NCBI GenBank assembly: GCA_964035575.1 | Contig: OZ037847.1 | Location: 1,138,001 to 1,202,000 of the forward strand | Length of the DNA: 64,000 nucleotides | Origin: Rhynchopus sp. YZ270_cl-10 | Taxonomy: Eukaryota > Euglenozoa > Diplonemea > Diplonemida > Diplonemidae | Direction of reading: 5' to 3' | Shown: positions 1-11,008 of the stretch, in pieces | How the letters are laid out: each line of letters begins with the position of its first letter | Numbering within the stretch: position 1 is the stretch's first letter | The notes under the pieces: generated by a model | What the model saw: the letters and a program-made list of their open reading frames with translations, nothing else | What the model was told of the DNA's origin: nothing | The model's database searches: none | Made by a program: the position numbers and the translations under genes

Positions 1-221
1 ACGCTCCTGCATGCCTACCTTCCCACCCTCCGACGCACACATGACAGCCTCCCGCCGTGCAAAGCGCAGAGAGCACATCGCAGAAATCCGGAAAACCCGG
101 GTCCAAAACAAGGCCTCTCTGGCCTTCCTCAAGCTCTAAGCATAAAAACAGAATTCCCCTTTTAGCGTCGTCTCCCCACCCCCTTCCTAATCCTGCAAAC
201 AGAAACCTACACAAACATACA

Positions 222-1637
222 ATGCTCCGCCATGGTCTGAAGTCGTTCAGCCTGGGGCGGCGTGCCTGCAGTAATGGTGCGTGGCAGAGGGAATTTCAGT
301 CCGAGACGGTGGATCTGTTCCGCATGGACACCGACACCGTGACGTATGAGGAGTCTGCCGAACGCATGCGCAGCCTGCTCAAGACGGGGCTGCTCAAGAC
401 GACGGACCTGCATGACAACCCGGAGCGCTTCTTTCTTGCACACCGCCTCCTAGCGGAGTACGCGCCACGTGTCGGACCTGGGTTCTGGATCCGCTTCACA
501 GTGCACCACAACCTCTGTGGTGGAACGGTCCTCGCTGTCGGCAGCGACGAGCAGATCAAAGAGCACATGGCAGGCGAGCTGGACGGCAAGCTCGGCTGCT
601 TTGCCCTGACGGAGAAGCTTGCTGGGGTGAACTCCGGGCTTATTGTGAACACTGTTGCGGACTACGACGTGTCGTCGGAGACCTTCAACCTTCGGTCCGT
701 CGACCCGGGTGCAACGAAGAACTGGATCTCGCAGGGCCTGGTGGCGGACAAGGCAGTGGTGATTGCCGACCTGCGCATTGCAGGCAAGTCGTACGGCCCG
801 CATGCCTTTGTGACTGAGCTGCGCAAAGACGGCGAGCTTGTGAAGGGCGTCGTGCACGGCGATATGGGCAAGAAGAGTGTCGGCAACGACCTCGACAACG
901 CATGGCTCGCCTTCGACAACGTCAAGCTTCCCAAGAAGGCACTCCTCAACCGCTTCTGCGACATCGAAGGCTCCGAGTACGTCCAGAAGGTCAAAGGTGT
1001 GCCCGTCTTCTACATGATTGGACAGCGTCTCTTCACCGGCCGCGTCGCTGTCGCACAGGCAGCACTCGAATTCCGCCGTGCCGTCTTCAAACAGACAAAA
1101 CGCTTCTGCGACAACAAGGACTGCTGGTCGCCAGGGGGGAACCGCCCGCTCTCCTCCATTCCGCAGCTGGCCCGTGTCTTTGAGCGCAACGACGCGAACA
1201 TGGCGGTGTTGGACACCTTCGTTGGGAAGTGCGAGGCACAGCTTGCAGAGGCACTGCGCAGCCAGAAGCTTCCAAGCGCAGAGCTTGTGGAGGCGATTGC
1301 TGTTGCCAAGGTGAAGTGCGTTGAGGACTCTATTGAGCTGATCCACGTCCTCAAGAATGAGGTCGGGAGCTACGCCCTGATGAAGGGCACCGGCTTTGAG
1401 CAGGCAGACTTTTTGACGTGCTGTAAATTTGCTGAAGGCGACTCCAGAATCCTCATGCAGAAGATGGCACGTGACAGGCTCAAGCTCTTCAAGAAGAAGG
1501 AGACAGACGTCCCCGAAGCACAGTACAACGATGAGCAAAAGGTCTGCAAAGAGCTCCTTGCAACAGACGAAACCGATTTCGACCTCACGACAAAGCTAGC
1601 CCACGCCGTCATTGCGCGTGTCATGGCAGAGCTGTGA
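222..1637 (+). CDS. Acyl-CoA oxidase/dehydrogenase-like flavoprotein
   Basis: Single-exon gene of 471 residues. The start chosen is the ATG at 222, in an A-rich leader. An in-frame ATG at 57 would add 55 low-complexity residues typical of untranslated sequence. Residues 1-21 (MLRHGLKSFSLGRRACSNGAW) are basic and could be an organelle-targeting presequence. The segment CFALTEKLAGVNSG near residue 130 matches the FAD/substrate-loop signature of the acyl-CoA dehydrogenase superfamily (F-A-L-T-E). FAEGDSRILMQ near residue 405 matches the C-terminal EGD-n-x-L-x-Q block of acyl-CoA oxidases. The family oxidises acyl-CoA to enoyl-CoA in peroxisomal or mitochondrial beta-oxidation. The protein is shorter than classical peroxisomal oxidases (about 660 residues), so exact substrate, electron acceptor and compartment are inference. 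Confidence 0.75.
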   Translation: MLRHGLKSFSLGRRACSNGAWQREFQSETVDLFRMDTDTVTYEESAERMRSLLKTGLLKTTDLHDNPERFFLAHRLLAEYAPRVGPGFWIRFTVHHNLCGGTVLAVGSDEQIKEHMAGELDGKLGCFALTEKLAGVNSGLIVNTVADYDVSSETFNLRSVDPGATKNWISQGLVADKAVVIADLRIAGKSYGPHAFVTELRKDGELVKGVVHGDMGKKSVGNDLDNAWLAFDNVKLPKKALLNRFCDIEGSEYVQKVKGVPVFYMIGQRLFTGRVAVAQAALEFRRAVFKQTKRFCDNKDCWSPGGNRPLSSIPQLARVFERNDANMAVLDTFVGKCEAQLAEALRSQKLPSAELVEAIAVAKVKCVEDSIELIHVLKNEVGSYALMKGTGFEQADFLTCCKFAEGDSRILMQKMARDRLKLFKKKETDVPEAQYNDEQKVCKELLATDETDFDLTTKLAHAVIARVMAEL

Positions 1638-1662
1638 ACCTTGCGTTGTATCGAAATGCTTT

Positions 1663-1703
1663 AAGGTGACTAAACAAAGAGTCATCTCATAAACTTTTCT
1701 TTT
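1663..1703 (+). repeat. Recurrent 3'-gap element, copy 1 (hairpin variant)
   Basis: AAGGTGACTAAA lead, short GACT/AGTC hairpin, then CATCTCATAAAC and a TTTTCTTTT tract, 25 bases after the acyl-CoA oxidase-like stop. Its tail nearly matches the copy at 15494. Confidence 0.55.
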
Positions 1704-1976
1704 TTAACTCTGATTTTGATCCCTATACTTTTACTCTGCAAAAGAAAAAGAAATAATTGCACTGAAAGAAAACTACACACGCCATGATCTGCTTGCCCTG
1801 ATTTTTTTTTAAAAGTAACTAAGCATGAGAGGCTTAGAATGTTTTAACCCTGATAGCGTTATTTCAGGTTCTCTTTTATACTCCCGTTTACAAATTCGCA
1901 CCCCAGAAGGATTGCTCCAAAAGGGGCGGGGGTGACGGAAACTATAGAACTCTCCCCATTTTTTTTGATTGTGATC

Positions 1977-2026
1977 AAGGTGACTGAGCAACGCTTAGGT
2001 TCATCTTATCGAATCTTCTCTTTTTC
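1977..2026 (+). repeat. Recurrent 3'-gap element, copy 2
   Basis: AAGGTGA, stem CTGAGC/GCTTAG (a G-T pair replaces A-T), GTTCATCTTATCG tail and a T/C-rich tract. Confidence 0.7.
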
Positions 2027-2437
2027 TCTTTTTTTATTCCCCTGGAGATTTGGTGCATGTCCATAGTGGCATGTGCACCTTGTTACGTCTCTTTTATTGC
2101 AAGTGCGATTGTATATTTCGCTTAGGGCGAGCTACACCATTCTATTTTTAGGTGACAAAAAAGCACAGTGCGGGCTGAAGTTCATCCTTTACCCAAATGC
2201 TCCTCTTTTTTTTTGATAAAACAACTTGTTGTCAATTCTAAAAAGATTGGAGGCAGCGCTGCAGGGCAAACAAAACGGATTGAAAAAAACAGAAGCTTGC
2301 TTGTTTTCTTTGAGTACTCAATTAACCACAACAACCGTACTTCAGTTTAACACATTTTTTCACCTTTTTGTTTTCCCGGCTTTGAGCGCACAAACAAAAG
2401 ACCCGATCTTTTTTGAGGGGAACCCATACAAAAAATA

Positions 2438-2506
2438 AACAACAAGTTATTGCTAGCGGGGAGGAAAAAACCCCCCCGTTGCTTTTTTCTTAGCAATTAG
2501 TTGTTG
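2438..2506. repeat. Foldback hairpin
   Basis: Left arm AACAACAAGTTATTGCTA and right arm TAGCAATTAGTTGTTG pair over about 16 positions around a GGGG/CCCC inner stem. A second smaller hairpin (TTAACCCC/GGGGTTGAA) follows at 2525-2558. Either is a degenerate inverted-repeat insertion or an RNA structure. Confidence 0.5.
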
Positions 2507-3529
2507 TCTTCCTCACATTTTCCTTTAACCCCTATAAGGGTGACCTTACAGGGGTTGAAGAAAGGTTGTGGGAAAACCAAATACAAAATAATGCGCTGAA
2601 AAATCACTATTAAAAATGGGCCGTAAGTTGGGGGCTTTGTACGGTCCAACATCTTTTTGTTACGTTTACGGTATTTCCTAACGTGGAAAGAAAAACACTG
2701 CTTCCGATCCCAGAAAGTATCTATTAGCGGATCTCCTCGTCCCCCCCCTTTCTTTTACAACTGCCCTCCTCCTCCTCCTCCTCCCCCCCTGCGATACCAA
2801 CATACACTGTCGATACAAAATTCCTTGCACTTTCTTATACTCAAGGTAAGACTTAAGTTCAGAAGCCACCGCTGTCATTCTAAAACCTAAACTTTTCTTT
2901 TCCGCGAGGAAGCCGGTGTAGTCCTCAGACAGTTGTCGGCGGAAAGGAGACCTGTGTACCCCTTGCAGCGAACTACCTAGCTGCGCGTGTTGTCATCATT
3001 TTCTTCGAACAAAGACTACGTCGTTCCTTTCCATTCCCCGACCATGCCGTCAGCACTCCTTGACGAGCTTGTTGCGGCGCTCGATGTGCCACCACTATTC
3101 TTCAAATGCTGTTGTACTTGATGCACCTGACTGTTTCGTGTCCTTACCCTTTGCCCCCCACCGCACCCCCACATTCAAGTGCTGTTGGGGGGATAATAAA
3201 TATCAAAAATCCGAGACTTCTGGCCTTGTCCACAATACTCACTCTCCAGTGGGAGCTGTATTCGTCCATGACCAGATCCCTTCGTGCCTCACTTTGGGTT
3301 GTGAAACAAACATCACCACTAACTACCCTCCTATTCTGGAAAACAGTGGCCTACCTTGCCCGCTCCACCTCTAGTGGGAACCGGATGCCATGCGTCCACA
3401 TGGCTGTTGGTACTGCGACTTCATTTTGGTGACATACCATGAGACTTCTTTCAGGTCTTCGAGTGTCCAGCGTACTATGTTAACTTCTTTGTGCTATTGT
3501 TCAACAAAACAGAAAGACACAGCCACACA

Positions 3530-5709
3530 ATGCCGGGACGGAAAAGGAGTGGAACGGATGGCGGTGTCTCTGCGAAGAAACGGCCGCGCGTACAGTCGAA
3601 GCGGACGCGTCTTCAGAATTTGCTGGATCCGGACTCGAGCGAGGAGGATGAGTTCTTTGCAGGCGAGGCGCCCTCACAGCAGGACGACGGCGATATGGAG
3701 TCTGCAACGTCACAGCTTGTGTCCCACTCTAGCAGCTCCATCGAGCCTTATGAAGACCCGTTCGGTGGTGAGGCTGCCAGATCCTTCACAGAAACCCGCC
3801 AGCGAACCGAGTCGCCCACCTCGGGGGGTTCAAACGGCTGCGAGGACAGCCAAGGGGACGTATCGCATCGACTGGAAATGACGTTGATGTCTGCGACCTC
3901 GAGCTCGTCTGCTTCGGATCCGTTGCATCAGTATGTATTAGAGAGTTATTTAGAGTACACTGGCAACCCTTCTTTTGTTTGTATTTCGTTCTATTGTTTT
4001 TCCGCAGACAATGGGGGTTTTGTGGGTTTGCACCCTATTATTTGAAAATAAAAAAAATGAAAGGGTTCTGAAATTGAATACTGATACCGTTAACTTTCTC
4101 TTACAGATTGGACTGCGTTGTCGACATTCTCGACACCATTGTCACTACCCCCGGAGCGGAGCTTCTTGTACAGCGCATTCCATCCGACTTTTCTGCACTC
4201 ATCAAAGACATTGTCATCAAGGCACGCCCTTCCCCTTATGGCACCGAGGTGTACAAGATGCTTTTCCAGGCGGCCCTGCACCTAGTAGTGTGGCTCTGCT
4301 CCACACCCACCCTAGCGTTGATCCTCCACGAGGCGCTCTCCTCAGCAGTCTTCATTATGCTTGAAACTGCGTTGGTGCACAACACCAAGACATCCCTGCC
4401 ACGCTCGTCTGCGGTTGTTCCGAAGAAGTTGAAAAGCAAAATGAAAACGCTTTTCAAGGCAATCATGACAGGCCCGCTCTTAGACGGACGTGGTTGTCCT
4501 CTTGTCGAAGTATATGGTGCGCCCAGCTTTCAGGGGGAAACACCGAGCGAGCTTGGGGTGTTAAGCGAGACGGTGCCATCGCTTCTGATGCACTGTGTGG
4601 CGTGCATGCTGGTGTACACCGATGCGGATGTGTTGGGCCGTATTGTGTCGTCATCGCATTCTACTACTCGAGAAAAATCTTTTGCGAAGATGAAAGACAG
4701 TACACCGGATACTTCGAGCGTCACATCGCGGAGTGAGGTTATCAACTTTATTGTGCAGGAAGGACGTCTGCAGACCCTGCTTCTTATTCTCCGTGAGTGC
4801 AGTGGGGGTGCTGCGAATGTGAGGGTCTTTCTGCGTGCGGTGTATATTCTGCAGTTGATCAGCTGCTACCTATCGGCAATCCCTGAGACCAGAGAGGCGG
4901 TAAGCAGTGCGGTGTGCGACGTCTTCTGTGCAGGGCGTGCGCTGGCCACTCCCCTCTCGGCGGGGCACCTCTCCTGGCTGCACGACCGTATGGGGTTGGC
5001 GCTGCTGCACATCACACAAGGCATCCCTTCGACACAGCTCCACGCCATGAAGCATATCCTCTGTACTGACAAAGTCTTCGCCGCAGTGCAGCGTAGCCTC
5101 TCAACAGACCTCACCTTCTTTCTTGCCTCGCGGGATGAAGAAGGCGGGGGCGACGCTGTGTACGACAGAATCTGTGTTTTTCTCAACATCCTCCCGGCAT
5201 TGGTGGAATCACGCCACTCCCTCACCCTCACCCTCCTCGCCAGCGATAGCGACACTCAAACCACCGAGACAGCGGAGACAGCGGATAACTCTGACTCTGA
5301 CACCCCACCGGAGGTTCTGTTTGGGCTGGATCATCTCTCTTCTGCTTTCTATGTTCTCAGAGAGAGTACTCGGGTGGATGAAAGTATATTGTGTTCTTAT
5401 ATTGCCTTGGTTCTTGGGACAGCATCGTTGTGTGGAATGGACAACCGGGTGGCAGTGCGGAACAGCCTCATCAACGTGAAGGAGGGGAACGGGGAAAGCC
5501 TGCGGGGGTCCTGCCCCGATGCGCAGGAGAACAACCCGATGGCGGATCTGTGCGCGACGTTGCAGCAGTTCATTCTCTTTCAGTCCAAGCATGGTCTCCT
5601 CACTGCACAGGTCTGCGAAAAGCTCGTCAGTCTCGACAACGCAATGATCCACCAAAACGGCCTTCGTGTTGATTCCTCTGCCAAAAAGACCTCCATACAG
5701 TGCCCCTGA
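3530..5709 (+). CDS. Acidic, nuclear-type helical protein (two exons), unrecognised
   Basis: Exons 3530-3930 and 4107-5709; intron 3931-4106 begins GTATGT and ends CTTACAG. Joining them keeps the frame (last codon CA+A) and gives 667 residues. The start is the ATG of MPGRKRSGTDGG, a basic segment with KKRPR-type nuclear-localisation signals (about residues 13-25) followed by an acidic DPDSSEEDEFF patch and a Ser-rich linker. The C-terminal 500 residues are helical and leucine-rich, reminiscent of HEAT/ARM-type proteins such as the cohesin-release factor WAPL. That resemblance is weak and I do not assert it. No catalytic motif is seen. Confidence 0.7.
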
Positions 5710-5854
5710 TCGTTTTTGTCTCGTAGAGGATGGGGAGGGGGGGCATCAGTTAGCGTGAGGTGTTACTGTCATTTCCCAACTCGCACGAAATTTCTAAAAA
5801 CTGTGAAAAAAGTATGAGAGGGTGTTCATAAATTGTTCGTTTTTTTTTTCTTCC

Positions 5855-5907
5855 AAGGTGCTTAAGTAGTACGGCTTAGGTTCATTTATAAGCATTTCCT
5901 TTTTTTC
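5855..5907 (+). repeat. Recurrent 3'-gap element, copy 3
   Basis: AAGGTG, CTTAAG...CTTAG hairpin, GTTCATTTATAAG tail and a pyrimidine tract, 145 bases after the preceding stop codon. Confidence 0.7.
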
Positions 5908-6309
5908 CCCTCCCATTTCATCCCATCCCATTGCAAGGTTTCTTGTGTTTGCGTCCATCGTGATGTTTGCATATGAACTAGATTTTTTTTAAACAAACAT
6001 CGACCCCATTTAGATAGAGTTTAGCTAGATTGCTTTTTTTTTTTCTTCGAAGCCCTTTTTTTTGTCTCCGATAGATTATTTTGTGGTGTCAGATTTTTTT
6101 TTGCCGGTTGCGTCTTTGTATGTTAGATGACCTCGTCTCCCCTTTAGCCTTTTTTCTATCTTTACGTTTGGATTTCTCCATGTCTTTTGTTTTAAAAGCT
6201 GAAAGGCGGGAGGTGTTTTTTTGGCATTATTTTTTTGACACTATTTTTCTTTTTTTGGACGTCACAAAAATAGGACAGTGGATATTGCACAAATGTGGCA
6301 ACACAACCG

Positions 6310-6345
6310 AGGCAACTGCACTGCTCCAACAATTTATCAAAAAAA
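6310..6345 (+). repeat. Dispersed repeat C, copy 1
   Basis: GGCAACTGCACT then CAACAATTTAT and an A-run. The same string with small changes recurs at 14993. Confidence 0.45.
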
Positions 6346-6994
6346 AAATAATATGGAACATGCGGTCAGACCAACTAAATCGCATTGTCAAAAAACCCAC
6401 CACCCACAAACCCTACAACACACACCCCACACAATCCCCTTTTGATAATAATTTGCAAATCACTGCAGCCCGATTTCTTTGAAAAAATAAAAAAAAAGAG
6501 CAACCCTCCCCACTAACCACGCTAAAACACTTCTACTCCCCCCTCCCCCTTTTTCACCCCCATCACCGTGACCATGTACCTCGGGGAACATACCATTTTC
6601 CTTATAGCATGTCGTTACCTGGGGTAGCCGCCGTGTATCACTCAAGTGCCCCACTTCTCTCCGGGGCGGGATCGAAGCTGCTTTTCTTTTTACCCCCTTT
6701 TTTCAAGCGTTTTTTGATGACGTTGTATCTGATTTGATAAGGATAGCACAATTAAATATGGTGTTTCGTGCCACACCGCTCCCCAAAAATCTGTTTGCAC
6801 GCATGACACTAAGCAGTATTTTTAATTGTGCTACCCTTATCCCTACCCTAACAACTTTAAATTTCTATTTTATTTTTTCAAATAAACCCCCCCTCCACAG
6901 AAGCGCGTTTTTATCCCCCCTCCCCCCCGCTTCTCATCGTACACATCTCGATTTTTCTTCCCATCTTTTTTTTTTCCATTTTTGATTTGCATCA

Positions 6995-7801
6995 ATGAAA
7001 CGCAATGAGAGCGGTCCGTTTGAAGGGCTGAGCGTTAATGTGCAGCAGCAGCAGGTGTCGCGGTTAAGGAGGTCATGCTTCTCTGGCAGCGAAAGCAGTA
7101 TAAGCAGTCTGGGCTACTGTGCGGAGAGCAGCGGCAACACCCCGGCACATTTTGTACCTACTACACCACGCCAGTCGGTGCAGTGGCAACAACTCTCACA
7201 GCCATCACCTACCACTTACCGTCCACGCTCCCATTCCCTCCAAAGCCAAGGCTCTGTCTCTCGCTCTATCCCTGTTCACGCAGAAGATGTGGCAACCCGC
7301 CTCAAAACCTTCAACGAAATAGGACGTGCAGAAGGCTTCCTCGCAGACGAAGCTTGGTTCAAAAACCCGCTTGTCAAAATCGAAGGCGACTCGCGGGTCA
7401 TCAAGCTTGGCTATGGAATGCTGAAGTGGATGTGCGAGGAGGTAACGTACGATGTCAACTCCTGCTATGCGGGAAGCAAGGATTCGTACTTTGTGGAGGC
7501 AGATGTGACGTACACATGGAAGTGGCCGTTGCGGTGCGCATTAAAACCGCTTTCATTCCATTTATTCGATTCAGTACACATCCGCGACGCGACCGACGAC
7601 ATTGTCCCAGAAATGCCTTCCCTCACCTCCCCCGGCTTCCGCTCCTGGCAGTGCTACAAAATAGAGCAAGTCTGGGATGCCTCCCCTTCAATAGGCTCGC
7701 ACTTCGTCACCGCACCAATCATGAAACTCACTGCATTCTTCTGCTATCTCTATGACGCGGTTATCCTGTTCTTTGCGGTTCTCTTCGGGCTCTGCTTTTA
7801 A
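6995..7801 (+). CDS. Unrecognised protein with C-terminal membrane anchor
   Basis: 268 residues, one exon, ATG in a cATCAATGA context. Residues 1-95 are Ser/Gln-rich and probably disordered. Residues 96-235 look like a compact folded domain (ITYDVN-like and TYTWKWPLR-type alternating strands). The last 25 residues (AFFCYLYDAVILFFAVLFG and a few more) are strongly hydrophobic and run to the stop, as in tail-anchored proteins. No family recognised. A tail-anchored location in the ER or an organelle outer membrane is inference. Confidence 0.65.
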   Translation: MKRNESGPFEGLSVNVQQQQVSRLRRSCFSGSESSISSLGYCAESSGNTPAHFVPTTPRQSVQWQQLSQPSPTTYRPRSHSLQSQGSVSRSIPVHAEDVATRLKTFNEIGRAEGFLADEAWFKNPLVKIEGDSRVIKLGYGMLKWMCEEVTYDVNSCYAGSKDSYFVEADVTYTWKWPLRCALKPLSFHLFDSVHIRDATDDIVPEMPSLTSPGFRSWQCYKIEQVWDASPSIGSHFVTAPIMKLTAFFCYLYDAVILFFAVLFGLCF

Positions 7802-8728
7802 ATTCAAAAAAAAAGGGGTATTTTTAAAAACTGTTGGAATCTCCCTACCACCTTCGCAGAGAAGCCAATGCTGGTAATGTGTCCAAGAGAAATGTAGACA
7901 CGATGAGCGGTGATGGGGGTGCTTGCATCCTCTCTGTCATTTGAGGACTTTTTTTTGATCAAAAAACCCGATGATTTTGAACAAAAGAGAGGGGGAAAAG
8001 GGGGGGGGGGGGAAACTCATGTGGTTGTGTGCCATTTTACCCCAAACACAACCGTGTACACCTGGCGATATTCACCAGAACTGTGCCTCTGTTAGGCGCA
8101 TGTTCGGTCTACGTACACATAAGTACACCTAAATTGCTCTGGGCAAAAAAATGGTACACCAGCGTACCGTGCGTTTGCGGTGCAGGCTTGCATTACATCC
8201 TTCCCTGACATAGTTTGGCTGTAAAAAAAAAGGTGCAATTTTAAGGGCAGGAGAAATGTGCAGAAAACAAAAAACCCCCCGTTTTTGCACACGTACCCAC
8301 GTAGTCCACGTGTACCTACATGCACACAACTGCTTACATGTACACGCAATTTCGCCCAAATTTCTCGGGGAAACGGTACATGCGATGTTTTTTTAGGGGG
8401 GAAAGAGAGAGAGAAGGAAAAATCTGAGGTTCAGAGTTGATGTGAAAAGACACCAACCCTGCTTTCAACAGATCTGTCTTCCTTCTCTTTCTTCTTCTTC
8501 TTCTTTTGTTGTGGGTGCGTTTTTTTTTGTTCTTTGTTTTTCATTTTTCATTTTTTTTGTGTTTTTTGTTTTTCACAACCCCCGATTTGATATTTTTTTC
8601 CCCAGGACAAAACCCCCTCTCACCCTTCCTCCCCCCCGGTACCGCAGTCGGTCTAGCCATTTTTTACCCTCCCAACTAACATACCCCATTCACCTACTCA
8701 TCCCTTGTGATTCCCCTAGTTGGCTGTA

Positions 8729-8822
8729 TTGTGATAATTGTCCATCATAATACATAACACACATCACAATCCAGCTTGTATTGCGATGTGTATTATGTAT
8801 TACCGATGGACAATGATCACAA
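8729..8822. repeat. Foldback hairpin (MITE-like)
   Basis: A 94-base near-perfect inverted repeat. The left arm reads TTGTGAT, ATTGTCCATC and AATACATAACACACATC in order, and the right arm is its complement with small bulges. A loop of only a few bases lies around 8770-8780. No coding capacity. Confidence 0.65.
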
Positions 8823-9212
8823 CACATCCACTACATTCCCCTCCACCCCCTTCCACCCCTCTCACCCCTCTCCACACTCCCAACTGGCTCTCATTCGTTG
8901 AATGGGGGTTGGTGTAAACGGGGTGCCGAGGACAGCGTTCTGACTATTTTCTTTTTAATTTTTGGGCTGATTTCTTGTGGAAAAATATCAATCCTTTTTT
9001 TTTTTTTTGGGGGAGGGGTAGATTCTTGGTTGTGTTCTCCCCATGTTGGAGGGCTTACATTCATCTTTCAAGAAATGCTTTTTTTCTTTCTTCGTTGCTT
9101 GCCATGTAACGCTCTGGAGGGAGAGGGGGGTATTGAAGTGAATAGCCAACACACACACACAAAATGGGGGGGGGTGGGTTGGTATTTATTTGATGCATGC
9201 TTTTATGTATTC

Positions 9213-9245
9213 GAGGTGACTGAGTACAGTGAGACTTAGAGTTCC
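9213..9245 (+). repeat. Recurrent 3'-gap element, copy 4
   Basis: AGGTGA followed by CTGAGT...ACTTAG. The last pair changed from C-G to T-A relative to the type stem, a compensatory change. The tail is degraded (AGTTCCGGG). Confidence 0.5.
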
Positions 9246-9404
9246 GGGTTTTCTGGGTCGGGAATTTTTTTTTTGGAAATATCTCATCTAAATACAGACC
9301 TTCACAGTCCGGGTTATTTGACCTGAAATTGTTGCGGTCCCCTTTGTGCCGTGCTTCGTCTCCGGGATGGCAAAAGCAAAAAAAAAAAAAAAAACGGTGA
9401 CGTA

Positions 9405-9470
9405 AAAGTGTTTAGTTTAGTGGAGCACACTCTAGGGTGGCTACACTAATACAAACCAAGTTTTCAAAAA
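9405..9470 (+). repeat. Dispersed repeat B, copy 1
   Basis: About 62 bases shared with 21168-21230 at roughly 95% identity, including the block GTGGAGCACACTCTAGGGTG. TTAGT and ACTAA arms flank the block and form a small hairpin. Confidence 0.7.
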
Positions 9471-10585
9471 AAAAAAATATTTGGGTGAAATTTGAGCACA
9501 TATTTTTACCCCCGATTGGTGGTGATAAAAATCCTACGCAAAGGAGTGACACGGCATATGAGGGGAAACAGTTTCAGGTCTGACCCAGGACTTTCACTTT
9601 ATGTTTTTTTTTCTTTTTTTTCTCTTTTTTCCTTTTTCAAAAAAAACTGTATTTTCTTCTTCTTCTTTTAGTTATTTCACCCCAACCACCATTCGCCAGT
9701 TTATTACAAATTGACCCTGCTGATTCCTCAGTAAAGCCTGCAGGTATCAGCAGATCTATTGGCCTCTCCCCTAAAATAAAATGTCGGTCCTAGCTTTTAA
9801 GGAGATCCCCCTCCCCCTCCCCCCAACCCCTTTGATAGATGTGTACCCCAATCGCGAGGCCAATACATTTTTTCAAATATTTCTGTCATTCTTAGTGTTA
9901 AAAACAAAAAAAAAACCCCTCATGAAAACGTGGTATCGACCATCGTTCCTTCTGATGGTTTCTTCTTCCCCGGTTTTGTTCTTTTTAGGTGCTTTAGAAT
10001 ATTTCATTTTTATTTTAGCTCAAAATATTTTTTTCACAAAAGAAGGCCCTAACGGGTTTGTTCGCACAAAAAAAAAAAAGTGTCAGACCAGAGCTTGTAT
10101 GAACCTCTCTGCCACACCTTAGGGATTAGGTGTTTGCTGTCTGTACATATCCCCTTTAGCCCTTTCAGGGTGTCATTTTGAGCTCCGAGCTCACTTCTTT
10201 TTCTAGTATTGTGTGCAAACGAAGAACTCTCGCAAAGCCTATTCCTGAAAAAAAAAATGTCATTTTCATTTAGAGAAAGGCTGCGAAAAATTGGTCGGTT
10301 AAACTCTTCTTTGATTCAAAACCAAAATAATGAGAGCGGGAAAAAAAAAAATAAAGAAAGTACCACCACTGAAAAGCACAGCCCACACCTTTCGTCTCCA
10401 CCCCTTTTTAGTGCATATGTAAAGCACAATACCATTTTTTTTCTTCATTATTACTTCCCCTTCTTTACCAATGAAAACGGACGGAATGCACATCCCTGCA
10501 AGGTGTGGAGATAGGGGTTCAGAACGTCTTGTTGAAAACCCCCCTACCCCTACTCCACCCCACCCCGTACACACAATCCATTTTT

Positions 10586-10625
10586 GACAAGCTAGCCTAG
10601 CATGAGCTTGGGTTCATCTTGTCGA
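10586..10625 (+). repeat. Recurrent 3'-gap element, copy 5
   Basis: CCTAGC, ATGA loop, GCTTGG and then GTTCATCTTGTCG. The AAGGTGA lead is replaced by ACAAGCTAG. Confidence 0.5.
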
Positions 10626-11008
10626 GAGAAAAAAAAAATCATTGAACTGTAATTTCTTGGTGCAGAAGAGATATTCCAGCGACATTTATGGTGATTTTTT
10701 TTTTATGGAACACAATGTTTTTGGGGTACATTTTCAGGTTAAATATCCACCTGATTTTTACCTTCTCCCTCCCCCATTATTATGTTACCGCGATATTTTC
10801 TGAAGATGGGTGAGGCCCATATGAGGCTTATTCATCTTGCAAGTTTTTCGTTCAATTTTTTTTTTTTTTGTTTTGTTTTGTTTAGTTAGCCCAATTTATC
10901 TTTGCACCATACAAAAAAAAAAAAAACGTGTTCATTTGGAACAAATAACCCCTTCTGGGTAGACGTCATTTTTCTAAAATACAAAAAAAAAAAAAAAAAA
11001 AAAATTAA

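Larger units (their letters stand above)
1638..3529. other. Intergenic, no supported gene
   Basis: T/A-rich spacer of 1.9 kb holding two copies of the recurrent stem-loop element (1663 and 1977) and two foldback hairpins (2438-2506, 2525-2558). An ATG at 3044 in good context (accATGc) opens a 25-codon frame, MPSALLDELVAALDVPPLFF and a few more residues, that then stops. A second frame runs 3106-3432. No GTATG donor joins them to the next gene, so they could be leader sequence, a decayed gene or chance. Confidence 0.5.
5710..6994. other. Intergenic, no supported gene
   Basis: T-tract-rich spacer with one stem-loop element (5855) and one copy of a short dispersed repeat (6310). A CT-rich stretch ending in CCACAG at about 6900 precedes the next start by roughly 95 bases and resembles a splice acceptor. 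Confidence 0.5.

Noticed and set aside
450-1538. 362-codon minus-strand frame over the acyl-CoA oxidase-like gene
   Set aside because: Same codon-bias shadow; no motif, and the + frame matches a known family.
1663-2026. Stem-loop elements considered as tRNA-derived SINEs because of the GGTTCATC string
   Set aside because: They are too short for a tRNA, lack a B-box partner A-box, vary in stem sequence while keeping pairing, and occur on one strand only.
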